From positions 1,178,001 through 1,242,000 of the forward strand of contig LUGG01000003.1 of the NCBI GenBank assembly GCA_001683735.1: 64,000 bases of DNA, given 5' to 3'. Position 1 is the stretch's first letter; every line of letters begins with the position of its first letter. A program made the translations under genes and the position numbers. Below the pieces are notes generated by a model. That model was not told where the DNA came from. It saw only the letters and a program-made list of their open reading frames with translations, and made no database searches. Of this stretch, positions 26,403 through 37,271 are shown one piece after another. The stretch is from Grifola frondosa (Eukaryota; Basidiomycota; Agaricomycetes; Polyporales; Grifolaceae).

Positions 26403-27270
26403 GCGGTAAGAGCGGGCAGGTCTTGTTTCGTTCTCCGCTGGGCTTATATCTCACATCGGCTTTCAGCGTCAAAAGGATGTTGTGATATGCGTGTATGTGT
26501 TCCTACTGCATTTATATGTTTGTGAGGCCTCGTTTGTGGACCGGTCAATTGTATGTGCGAATGAAGTCTATTTATGGTTTATGCCATAGTGTACGCACAC
26601 ATGGGGCACATAACAGCAGCTCTGAAGAATCGGACTGTACGTCACCTTGTTCGTCACGTCTGACCACTGCGAGTGAAGCAAAAGCAGATGTGTTCTGCGG
26701 GGATGATGTTACACACGGTCGCAGTATTTTATCTCGTCAAGGATCAAGATTACTCCAGACGAACACAGGAAACGCGAGCAAACTCACGATCTAACGCCAA
26801 ATAAAACTCATCGTTCGTTGGAAGCAAAGATATGATCAGGATGACTCCGGCAATGGTTGTCGCTGAGACGAATGGAAATCTTCGGGAGGAGCAGCGAAGT
26901 CAGATGACTAGCCCGAAAGAATCACCGTGCGGGACAACCGAAAGATCGGGTTTTCAATGCACGCCGATGTTAAGAAGACAAGTCAGTCTATCAGCTATAT
27001 TCACGATGACAGTGAGCTGAAAAATAGACCTGCAGCCTGAACATAAGCGTGCAAGAGGCAGCTAAGTGAGAAAATCAATAGGCTAGTATCTAGTACGCCT
27101 TGTGTGGTGCTATATAAAACTCTAGGTTCTTTGAGATACACGCGACGTCTGCTGTTGGAAAAAAACTGTCTCCGAGATAAGGACCCTGGAGACAGACATT
27201 AAGACACCCGTCACATGTATCACGTGTGCGTGTCGGGACGCGTCGCGTTGTGTAAGGTTTTCGCATCCAG
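26403..27270 (-). other. Unidentified unit, related to 19636-21290
   Basis: Collinear with the region after DUF6534 copy 2 but shorter. Shared pieces include the 3' flank of the DUF6534 gene (CATTTATATGTTTG / TATTTATATGTTTA), a minus-strand snippet AGVILIISLLPTNDEFY and a CACGTG/ACGCGT block at 27205-27246. No protein family is recognised and stops are frequent. Confidence 0.35.
27205..27246. promoter_or_regulatory. Conserved block with CACGTG and ACGCGT cores (second copy)
   Basis: It matches 21029-21070 at 37 of 42 positions, all differences being transitions. It contains TCACGTGTGCG and GGGACGCGTCGC. Role inferred only from conservation inside an otherwise diverged duplication. Confidence 0.45.
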
Positions 27271-28202
27271 ATACAGGTGATAATTACGGAGGAATCAATG
27301 TGAGATCTAGGCATAATTCGAGCAAGGACGATATCACATGCATATGACGCAAAGCCCTGCAAATTTATGACATAAAATATTGTCAACCGGGTTCATAATG
27401 GCTGCAATAACATAGTAGGAGCAGGGCAGCAGAATGGATGGAATAGACAAAGTCACAGCATTATATATCAATATGTCGTCCCAGGTTATCACTGATAACC
27501 AAACCAAATGGCTTACATTTCAAGCTCGCGCTAACGGTAGACCACACCGTACCGTGGGCCCCGTGATTCCACTCCGAACGCAGACATAACAAGGGCGTTG
27601 GGATGGATCGTCAGAGTTTGACATCTCCAGCTTCTGTTTCACTCGGGATTGACGATTGTTAGTAACGCCAATCCATACGGGTATGTTTACGCCCCTCACA
27701 ATGATTAGTTCAGCCCCGAGGGATGGTATCATGCAAAGTTTATGTCGGATCACCGACTCGGGGACTTTAAACAACGTGATTGACCCTCGAGGCAAATGGA
27801 CCATGGCTCCTGCAATAAACTCAAAATGGGCAACGAGGTCTATTCTCCCTGGGAAGAGTGTGATTACTATAAAAATACGATAGACGCATATAGGACTTTC
27901 CTGTAGGCTATGGTAGAACGCCGGGACAATGATTGGATCTCTAAAGAATTCGACCACACATTTTGTGATTCTGGTTCACATTCTGTGGAATGGCCTGCCA
28001 ATAATAATCACTTTATTGCAGCCAATGGTGTATTCAAATCTGTTCAAAAATCTGAACACATCCGGCTTCACCTTAGCCTACGATATCTACAGGACTTTCA
28101 AATATCGTCAGCGGGTTCCAAAATGCTACAGATTATCACCAGACGCTATCGTACCCCATGTATCTCGTAATACATTGCAAGCACCAATGTCCAAATGCGA
28201 TC
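27271..28202. other. Spacer with unidentified open frames
   Basis: A minus frame at 27520-27957 (145 codons) and a plus frame at 27929-28291 with hydrophobic stretches are present but match no family I know. The 3' part of the plus frame is antisense to the end of the transporter gene that follows. Confidence 0.3.
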
Positions 28203-30081
28203 CTAAACACATCGCTTGTTCCTATGTCGCGCCACGACCTGCCTCACGAGGATCCACAGCACTGCAGCGGCGAGCATCTCCACCTGGGTAGCCAATGTCC
28301 GAACTCCGTCAGTAGACAAGTCGAGCTAAATGGGACGCACGCCACAGAATATGATGAGTCTGTCCAGTAGAAGTCGGGGGTGAGTAGTGCCCCCGCTATT
28401 GGGTTTCCGATGAGCAGCCCGAATGCAGATACGCAGAAGCCTACGCCAATGCGTAATCTGCGGCAGGCGATGTTAAATACGGGAAAGAGAAAGGATAAGG
28501 AACGGACGTACCCTACTTCGGAGAGGTCCTTCGAGAGCGAGGCGAGAGCGACGGGAAGCAAGGACGCAGCTGGCGAATTGACAACGCTTGAATGCACCAG
28601 TAGCATTGTTAGAAATGAAGAGCAACGACGCACATCCTCCGGAGAAGAACCCATAGAGAATTGTGAACAGGATTACGCCCGCGGTCTTCGTCGCCGCGAA
28701 CATGACGAACACGAGAGCCGCGCTAATGACGGAGACATAGCAGATTACGGTGTACGGGCCAATATGGTCTGCAGTATAATTGAGGATGAGACGGCCGAAG
28801 AAAGAGGATGTATTCATCATCGCGAGCTGACAGAGGAATCACGATGTAGTCGGAAGAGTATGAGAAGTCAGAGCACTTACGGAGTAGAACGCGAGATTGG
28901 GAGATAGTCCGTTCACCTTGACAAACAGCTGGATGTAGAAGTCTGGTGAGACATTAGCATATAGCCGACCTTGGACATTGGGGAGAGACGAACATGGGAT
29001 GTATAGACCCAACACAGCCATAAATCCCCTATCAAACAGGAAACATATCAAGAGGTGTAGTAAAATGAAATCCGACCGCAGAGCATAAACACCTACGCCG
29101 CAGTCGTCATCCAGAATGGTCCATCGTTAAGAATCTCTTTGATACGTTTCCTGTGCCCAGCAGCGTCTGCCAAGTCCTTGATATGCTTGGTCCGCGTCGT
29201 CATCGACACATTTGAGATTATAAGAAGACCGAGAGTGAGGATCGCTGAAGCACGGACACCCCAAGCGAAGCCCACTCGGCCGTTGATGAGCTTGTTCAAC
29301 ATGATCGGATACACAACACCACCGCAGGAGCTACCTACATCAGGAAATCAATCAAAATCTCTTTGAAGAAACAAGAAATTGTGATACGCACCGGCATTCA
29401 GAATACCTAGTGCTAGTGAGCGTTTTCTGGTCCAATGATGCGCTTGTACAGACACTGCTGGGACATAAATCAACCCAGAGCCAAGGCCGATACCAATACC
29501 TTGGGTGAGGAAGAGCTGGTAGTACTTGGAGGTGTTGGCGAGCGAGAGCATGAACATCCTGTTGTCCGCACACGTTGAAGTACAAATTAGCCCACAACCC
29601 GATCACACATTTAGAAGAAATAGATGCTCACGAGAGAGCATAGATGATTGTTCCGGCAACTTGCAAGTGGTGAAAGTAACCGAGATCAAACAACTTGCCG
29701 GCCGGTAGCCCAACGAGGAATATGAGGTAAAGCTGCACAGAGCCTATCCAGCTGATATTGGATGCGGATGAAGTGCCTTCCAGCGTGTAGAAAGCCTGGT
29801 ATACTCCGAATGAGTTCGCAGCGCCGAACGTGCAAAATCCAGCGATACATCTGCACATCCCAGAGTATATTTATCAAAAAAGAGAAGAATGTCAAGCGTC
29901 GAATTGAAGCGCACCCTCCCAAAACCGTCGACCACGCCTGCAGACCACCATCCACTGGCGGTTGTCCATCAGATGCGAATTCTGTAGCTGCAGAATTAAC
30001 TGCACTTCCTTTATCGACCGGTATAAGCTCCTGTTCCGGAGCCAATGCGCTTTGTGTAGTGACGGAGGTTGACCGCTCCAT
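28203..30081 (-). CDS. Monocarboxylate-transporter-like MFS permease (copy A)
   Basis: A 12-helix major facilitator protein of the monocarboxylate porter type (fungal Mch-like). It starts MERSTSVTTQSALAPEQ with the family signature PPVDGGLQAW, then across introns GFCTFGAANSFGVYQAFY, SNISWIGSVQLYLIFLVGLP, MFMLSLANTSKYYQLFLTQG, GIGLGSGLIYVPAVSVQAHH, YPIMLNKLINGRVGFAWGVR, FYIQLFVKVNGLSPNLAFYS, SSFFGRLILNYTADHIGPY and IGVGFCVSAFGLLIGNPIAG. The last exon VEMLAAAVLWILVRQVVA ends with a stop at 28203. Junctions are GT-AG and I saw no frameshift. Substrate is unknown; monocarboxylates or riboflavin-like cargo are family possibilities. A close paralogue lies at 49740-51549. Confidence 0.85.
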
Positions 30082-31706
30082 GCAGGCGGGTGAGGGAGAA
30101 AAAGGAGGGGCATTCGGCAGCGGGTGGCAACGAAGCGCGAGTACTTATGTAGATGTCCTCGGTGCATTCTTTTAGGGTCTTCAAAGAGACAAAGTAGTCT
30201 AATTTCCATAACCGTTGGGGGACGATCAGAGCGAAGTTGATTGAAGTTCGAGGCCAGATTCGCTGAAGTAGCGCTATGCGCAAGTCTGTGCGTGGAATAC
30301 CATATAGTAGTATTAGACGTACTGTTTCATCATCGCACATAGTCTGCAAGGTTTTTATTATTAGCTTTGCTTCGAGTGCTCTGCGACAGCGGCGCTGAGT
30401 GGTGTTGAAGTTATCAGATTCCTGCTTACATAATACACCCATCAGCATTCACAAGCAACCATCAAAAATTTGGGAACAGGTCGAAGTACACAATGCAGGG
30501 ATCTGAGAAGTAGACAATCCAGTCGACACTTTCAGGATGCATCCAATGCCACGTGTCTTTGGAAGATGAGCTGCAGACAAATAGTTATGGCTTAAATTAT
30601 AGTACAAAATTATTGAATTTCATTATAAGGCCTTTGTGTTGGATCAAATGTACTACCAAATCTGCAAAATTTCACCAGACTTCCTTGGTTAAATTCACGG
30701 GACAACAAGAATGTATAGTGCGCAACTTTCGTGGGGAGTCAAAGCATAATCGGAATCGATCGATCTTCGTTGCGGGTATCGTGTGTAAAGCTGCAACTTC
30801 GCGGGGACATACATACCGGAGAAACAGCAATTGGGATTTCAACACCTGTCGCATGCAGATGAAAGAATTACGAGTCCACGCACACACATTTGGCCAGCGG
30901 TCGTTTATAACCATCAAATTGCGCCATTGACAGGTTCAGATTCTTCAGGATGGGTCATAGACGACCTGAGCGAAAGGCCCTTGTTCGCAACGGTGACCTT
31001 TTATCCAACATTGTTGCTGCGGGCACACTGGTATGTGATTGCGGATGTCATTAATGACGTGCATATTACACATCTATTGCCAAGTCTTCGTGACGATAGA
31101 GTGCCGTAGCGGCATGAATCGTCTTCTCTTCCGCCATAAGCAATTCGCGAAAGGGCCGGCGTGGCAGGCCGAGATGAAAATAATAGTGCTGTCAGATAAC
31201 CTCAAGACAATATGTCGTTTCACAATGCAGACCTTCATTTAAAGCACGGAATGGAATAACCACCTAACACGAGAATGCTTGCGGAATGCTGTATCATGTC
31301 GCCCATCGCTCCACCATCGAATATCCCACACCTTTCGTTGCTCAATCTGGTAGTTTCGTTCTCGCTTTCTCACGAAGACCAGTCTTATTTGCCTCATAGG
31401 ATATCATAATTACAAGCGTATCATTGCGAGAATATGGCCGAAGGCAGAGCAAGGGGCCCGAAGATAACCAAGAATACCAATGCTTACAGGGGAGTGCAGC
31501 CTCCGTTTGATATGATCCCCATCTAATAGGACGTGAATGATTAGAAACGGTGAATCCGACTCCTCTATCCAGCCACTCACTGTGCCAGTTCCCCACAAAG
31601 CTTCTCACCAACGATGAGAGTGTAGTTCTTGCACGAAGCTGTTGGTCAAGATATACGATGGGTTCTACCCTTCCCGATCGCGTGCATACGTTCTCCTCAA
31701 GCAGAG
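30082..31706. other. Spacer with no recognised gene
   Basis: Open frames such as plus 30553-30930 (125 codons), plus 30831-31109 and minus 31342-31611 have no recognisable domain. Composition is AT-rich. Confidence 0.35.
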
Positions 31707-32455
31707 TTGAGTGCGGAAGACGTCCTGCACTGCAGCCCCGTATATTGGACCATGCATGTTGTTGCGCTCGACACTGGGTCTTATGGCCTTATTGCATTGT
31801 CTGTGCCCACTGCCCACTTCGGGCTCGAGGAGCGCACGCTTGCCCAGTATGCGCAGAATTGGGGTGACCTACAACCACTCCTGCATCGCCTCCTGACGTT
31901 CGAGACAGCGGGTGTATACCTGCCAAGTGAGCGCGGACATGGCGTGGATTCGTTCAATCTCAAGACGACCGCCACAAAGACACACGGTGGATTCATCTTG
32001 AACACTTCCTGAGAGGAAGCCGCCAAGTAAGTCTCATCAAATGAACTTGACGTAGAGACCGTGGTCTCATCCGATGCTGTTTCGACCACGAGTCCACTTT
32101 CGGTCCTAAATTCCGAGCTTGTGATGCCACGCTTCATCGTGAAGGCACATACCGCGGCGCATGCTTCTTCGTGGTCCCCGTCTATGTGCTGTTATCACAG
32201 GCTGAACCTGTGGTACAAGCCCTCGGGCACGCGCGCGCGCGGCCGCCGTCAATGCCGCGCCCGTGCAGCCTCTCATGGACCTCTACGAGTGCACAGCAGT
32301 CTGCACGGATCCTGCGTGGCACTCGTAGTTCGCTGGCCTGGCAGTGCCATGCAGCGCGCGCGAGGGTCGCCGCTGCGCTTCGACATTTGCAAGAGTACCT
32401 CGAGGCGTTGAACATCAAGGAGCACGTCGTGGCGCCTATTGTTGAGGACCAGTGA
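31707..32455 (+). pseudogene. Acyl-CoA oxidase relic with internal deletion
   Basis: A plus-strand piece begins after an AG acceptor with LSAEDVLHCSPVYWTMHV, followed by VVALDTGSYGLIAL, LLTFETAGVYLPSE and GHGVDSFNLKTTATKTHGGF. It corresponds to the N-terminal third of acyl-CoA oxidases, but an in-frame stop follows LNTS where homologues read on into E-E-A-A-K. After about 230 bases of unrelated reading, the C-terminal part returns as QPLMDLYECTAVCTDPAWHS with another stop. After a frame change comes EYLEALNIKEHVVAPIVEDQ next to a GTGAGG donor. The middle and the last exon (the WEAFLKGLPxFSGN region of the copy at 13014) are missing. It is a clear pseudogene of the same family, on the opposite strand. 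Confidence 0.72.
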
Positions 32456-33296
32456 GGAAAGAGTAAATTGCGAAGGTGCTGACGTACCATGGCACAGCGA
32501 ACCTGGTGGAGTGGTACCGACTGCAATCGTGTCCACGGTTCTCGCAAAGCTGTGAGGGTAGCGTAAAGACGATTGGTACGCGACGCTGATTCCGAACTCT
32601 TCCGAAAGGTCCTAGACCTCGGTACTGTCCGTGACGCTGAATGAGATCTATTGGGTCGAATGTTCAGATTAATAACCGAGGCCATTGGTTTTGATGTCTC
32701 CTTCGGGGGGATACAGATACAAATCGTATGTGGTACTATGATGTGATGACGACATCCGGATACTGTGACCATCAGACATATGAACACGATGAACTAAGAA
32801 GCACATACTATGATGAATGAAAGTACTCGAAACATTCGAAAGTGAATAGCTAATCATTGGGATTAGGATGTTAGTCGTCGTCATCCTGATGGGCTTGTGT
32901 CGGCATACTGTGGTGACGTACTCTCTGGGACGACGTGCCCGCAGAACTCGTCGTCTTACCGCGTGCACCGCGTAGGAAGTCGCAGCATATGGACCATGTC
33001 GATGGAAACGAAAAGTCACGATCTTTTGATCTTCTAACTAAGTTCAAGTAGCAGACACTGCTGAGTAAATTAGAATCAAAACGTTAATGATGCGAAGTGG
33101 CCGGAATCATAAGAATTAAAGAGGAGCAGCAATTTTTTAAAAGTTTAAATAGATCTTGTCATCTTGATCCGAGATCGGACTTGTCCACGAGGACCCCGGG
33201 CAAAGGTACCACTGCGTCTCGCTCATGTTTATAATATTAATGTTCAGATTTCCGCAGAAGATGACTGCCCTCCTTGTCTTCTTCCTTTCATCTCAA
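32456..33296. other. Spacer upstream of the P450 gene
   Basis: No gene recognised. The last 180 bases before 33297 are AT-rich (AAAGTTTAAATAGATC near 33138) and presumably hold the P450 promoter. Confidence 0.35.
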
Positions 33297-35617
33297 TGCT
33301 CTCCCTCATCCTAACTGCTGTCTTTCTCTCTGTTGTAATCTTCTGGGTTGACCGTCAGTTGAAAGCTCGTAGGTTGCCTCCAGGTCCACGCGCTGAATCC
33401 ATCCCTCAAGACCCGAGAGGCCCTTGGATCGCCTTCGAAAGCTTGAGGCAGCGATATGGTGAGCTGTTTCATTTCTGTTTTATTTCCTTTGTATAAAACA
33501 TGTCGCAGGGCCCATTTTCTCGTTCTTCAGGGGCACTCGTCCTGTCATTGGTGAGGACTGAACGACGTTAGCTCCCATGTCATACTTAATATACTGTAGT
33601 AATTAACAAAGCGCAGGTGGCATGGGATCTCTTAGAGAAGCGCGAGATCTACTCCAGTCGTCCACGAATGGTCGTCGCGTTCGTTTCTTGACCCATCGGC
33701 ATCGCTCTCTACTCATACCATCACAGACATGAATCCTTCAGGCGGCATGCGTGGTCTCTCTATGCCTATGGAAATAGGTGGCGTAGATGGCGCAAAGGTA
33801 CATGCCATAAATTGTTACTTCTGATCGTATGCTTGACGCGTAATTCGGCAGATTCATAACGTAGGAATGAGCGGCCGTGCCTCGTTAACCTACCGCCTTC
33901 ACCAGACCCTCGAATCCAGCCTGGTTCTGCATGGTCTCCTGGAGAGTCCGAGCGGTACTCCTATCATATTCAGAGGTACGCCCTATTCCCCACATATGTC
34001 GAACACGGCACTTATTCCAGTAGATTTGCGACTTCAGTTGTGCTTTCCATCACGTATGGCCGACGAGCCGCCAGCCTTGACGACGAGCTTGTCAAGCAGA
34101 ACTACAGGAGTATCTTGGGTGCGCCCCATCACGTATGTTTTCATTGCTGACTGCTAACTGGCCCTTCACAGAATTCCAGAGGTGTGTATTATTGCGCTTT
34201 TCTTGTAGATCAGTCATCAACCTATTGCATGCTTCTAGAGCCAAGTGAGCCACTCTTGAGATACTGTCAGTGATATTATTTATGCTGCATGCTAGTACGC
34301 CCGGAAAGTATCTCGTCGAAGCGGTACGTCCATACAGACTACAGCCACTCCTTGTCATTGACCATCCCAGTGGCCATTCTTCTCTGGCTTCCTGTAAGTC
34401 CTTTTGGTACTCATCTGTCCTCAATCTCTAAATTGTTTGGCAGCGCCCTCTCCAATGGTTTCGTCACGACTTTGATCGCATACGCGCTCAAGATACCTAA
34501 TCTATACAACGCTTTTGCGCGAGGTGAGACAGAAGATGGATGCGGGCACCGCCAAAGAGTGCATCTCTTCACGCAGCCTCGACACGCTGCAGACCTGGGC
34601 TTCTCTGAGGTCGAGCTCGCGTATGCAGTTTCTGCGCCCTTCGGCGCGGGCATCGATACGGTGACGTACATTCATTATCTCCGTGATTTTATACTAATTG
34701 CGCGTTTTGTATGTTGCAGACTGTAGGTAGTGTAGAGGTATTTCTGTGTGAGTCTGAATCTTGTCTTTTATTTCCGCCAAATACGTTCGCTTACGGATAG
34801 CGGGACGCAGTGGCCGCACTACTATTCCCCGGGCCACGAGGAAGGCACAAGAGGAGCTCGATCGTGTCGTCGGGCGCGACCGTCTTCCTACGTTCGATGA
34901 CGACGACACGCTTCCATACTTGGGCGCGTTCGTCAAGGAGGTGACACGGTGCGTTAGTTCCGCCCCATTGTGCATCCTCACTACTTTCTTATTCCGCTGC
35001 GTCTCCGCGCAGATGGCGCCCAATCGCCCCATTTGTCGCTCGCGCCGTAACACGCGACGATACGTACGAGGGATATTTCATTCCCAAGGACACCTCCGTT
35101 TACGGGAACACGTAGTATGCCTACTTCCCTTGTTCTCTCCCTGTGCTGTGCCTGGTCCTCATCATTCTGTCCCTGCTTTGTTTCTGGCAGTGCGATGATG
35201 AAGGACCAGAGATGTTCCCCGAGCCCGAGGTCTTCCGCCCAGAACGCTTCCTCAACACTACCGGGCCGCGCTTCGCCGACTTCACATTGCCATTCGGCTT
35301 CGGGCGCCGAGTGTGCCCGGGATGCACGTCGCGCTGCAGTCGATCTACATCCTCGTTGCACGGTGCGCCTGCTCACCCTTACTTTCTCACACCCTTGCTG
35401 ATTTATGAACAGAGTCTTGTGGGCATTCGACGTCGAACCCGTGCGCGACGAGCAGGGGCGTGCAGTACTGCCGGATCCGGATGCGTTCAGGTTCATGGGG
35501 CTGTCGCGCGTGCCAGAGCCTTTCCGCTTCACACTGCGCCCGCGCGCACGGGATGTGGTGCGCATTATCGAGGCGGAGACTGCGGAGGCTGAGGAGCGCT
35601 TGAAGGAATGGGATTGA
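33297..35617 (+). pseudogene. Cytochrome P450 with multiple frameshifts
   Basis: Microsomal P450 monooxygenase. It begins MLSLILTAVFLSVVIFWVDR (membrane anchor), then the proline-rich LPPGPRAESIP, AWDLLEKREIYSSRPRMV, GGMRGLSMP, LTYRLHQTLESSLV, SVVLSITYGRRAASLDDELV, the I-helix region [37 protein letters not shown], the ExxR-type KEVTR, PEVFRPERFL, the haem loop LPFGFGRRVCPG, and a C-terminal exon ending with stop at 35617. Frame changes occur after GGMRGLSMP (33758-33765), around 34000-34020, around 34490-34530, around 34590 and immediately after RRVCPG at about 35320. Two of these are explained by loss of one base from a short run (TT to T, GGGG to GGG). Introns are otherwise normal. It is either a recent pseudogene or a gene with assembly indels. 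Substrate unknown; the second half resembles fungal P450s of the CYP620/CYP64-like group, a tentative placement. Confidence 0.78.
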
Positions 35618-37271
35618 GGGCGGGTCGTGCGGGGTGATCTTGTCTGGAATGTATGAGGGATTGCGGCCATCGTCGGGTTGGCACAGCATATCTCTTGGGT
35701 TCTCGTGGTTGATATTGGCATTACTTCGGACACTGGAACGGAGCCTGTGTAATTTTATCTCGTTTTGGAGCAAAATGTGCAGATGAAGACGCAAAAGTCC
35801 GATTGCCTCTTCGGCCCCCGCTCCCCATACATGATGACTTGCACGAAGTGGAAATATTGCGTGCTTGCAGTTCCAAGATATTGGTGGTGTGGATCGCGGC
35901 CTTATAGGAGCCACAAGTGTGAGAAGGGATTTCAGATCAGACCATAGCACGTCGCTCTTCCCACACGGAAATTGAAGTATTAAATGGAGCACCGCAGTCT
36001 TCTGCGATTACCGACAGGAACGTGTGATTTCTATGTAAATGTGCAGTGGGAGGACAGCTGTCGTGTTATCGGCGCATTTTCAGCGAGCCCGGATATGTAT
36101 CTGATACTGATGCAGATGCAAGTAGGACGGGGGTAGCGGCGTTCGGTGAGGCTATGCTATGGATGATGATCACCTTCTCCCGGCGCAGACACATTTGTGT
36201 ACTCTTAATATGGCCGGAACTATGAGACGATGCTAAAAAAGCAGTCGACACACCTTAGGCTCCGGTCGGATTTGTGATGGAAGAATCGAACTCAAGGCAC
36301 AAGGCGACTTCCTATAGCTGATATGACGGATAGGCGAACATCAGCATCGACGGAGATTGAGACAAGACGCACCGCTATTGTCAGTGCCACGGTATCCCTT
36401 GCTCTTCCCCATGCTTCCTGAAAATTTCAGAGATTGAGCCCGAAGACTCGGGAAGAATTCATTTTCCTCCGCGAACTGATGGTGAGTTGGCACAATGGTC
36501 ATGGCCTGTATCGCTGCACGATCAGGTCCTAGACAAGGGAGCACACTGGACGCCGCACGTATCAATCCTTTCTAGCAGTCTGATAGATAATCTGCGCGAC
36601 TTCGTTATCAGTTCATCACCACTCTCTGCTCAGGACGAACAAGGCTGGAAACTGGCAAAGAAGTATTGAGGACCCCAGGCAGTGCATATTACTTCGTGGC
36701 ATTTGCGCAGTCAGTGTCAGGACATAACGACTCGAGTTATCAAAAGCAGTTGCGGGATCCATGTCGGCGGTGTTGAAGATGTGGCCATTACCCATAAAAG
36801 GAAAATCAGACAATCGGACTTTTCCGGAGGAGGAGGAGGAGGTGGATTGCTTCTGACAGTCAAGTAAACTACAACAAATCGGACGCGCGCCGCCACATCT
36901 ATGGATGTTATCCCTCAACACACAATCATTTTTCTATTCCGTTGACTCGTTGCTGTATATATACCAAATGTGTAATAGCAGATTGTCAGTGACTCTCCAT
37001 CAAGTTGAGCCTAGAAATACTTCGTGTCTCTCTCTCGACCTCAGATTGTAGTTCAAGTACCTAGCCTAGCAAGTTGGATTCGAAGGTGCGTAAGCGAATC
37101 GCCGTCCGTGTGATTGATATAGTTCTAACTTCCATACCAATCGACTCTTCCCAAACATCCATGCTCTGCACTGATTCTTTTTATCTTGGGTATCCTCCAG
37201 ATTTTCAGTTGTCATCTACGCCTTCAACGCTCTTCTACGCTTGAGGTCCTTGAGCATTCTCGTGTGACAAG
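35618..37271. other. Spacer between two P450 genes
   Basis: About 1.65 kb with only short frames on both strands (60-101 codons) and no recognised domain. A GGA-rich run (GGAGGAGGAGGAGG) lies near 36826-36843. The two P450s are in the same orientation but are not close relatives. Confidence 0.35.

Noticed and set aside
27520..27957. 145-codon minus-strand open frame considered as a gene
   Set aside because: No recognised domain, no splice context, and competing frames on the other strand; kept only as an open question in the spacer entry.
34981..35733. 250-codon minus-strand open frame
   Set aside because: It is antisense to the best-conserved P450 exons, including the haem loop, and has shadow-like composition.
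36826..36843. GGA-repeat as part of a coding glycine run
   Set aside because: The frames around it are short and without a recognised domain; treated as simple sequence.
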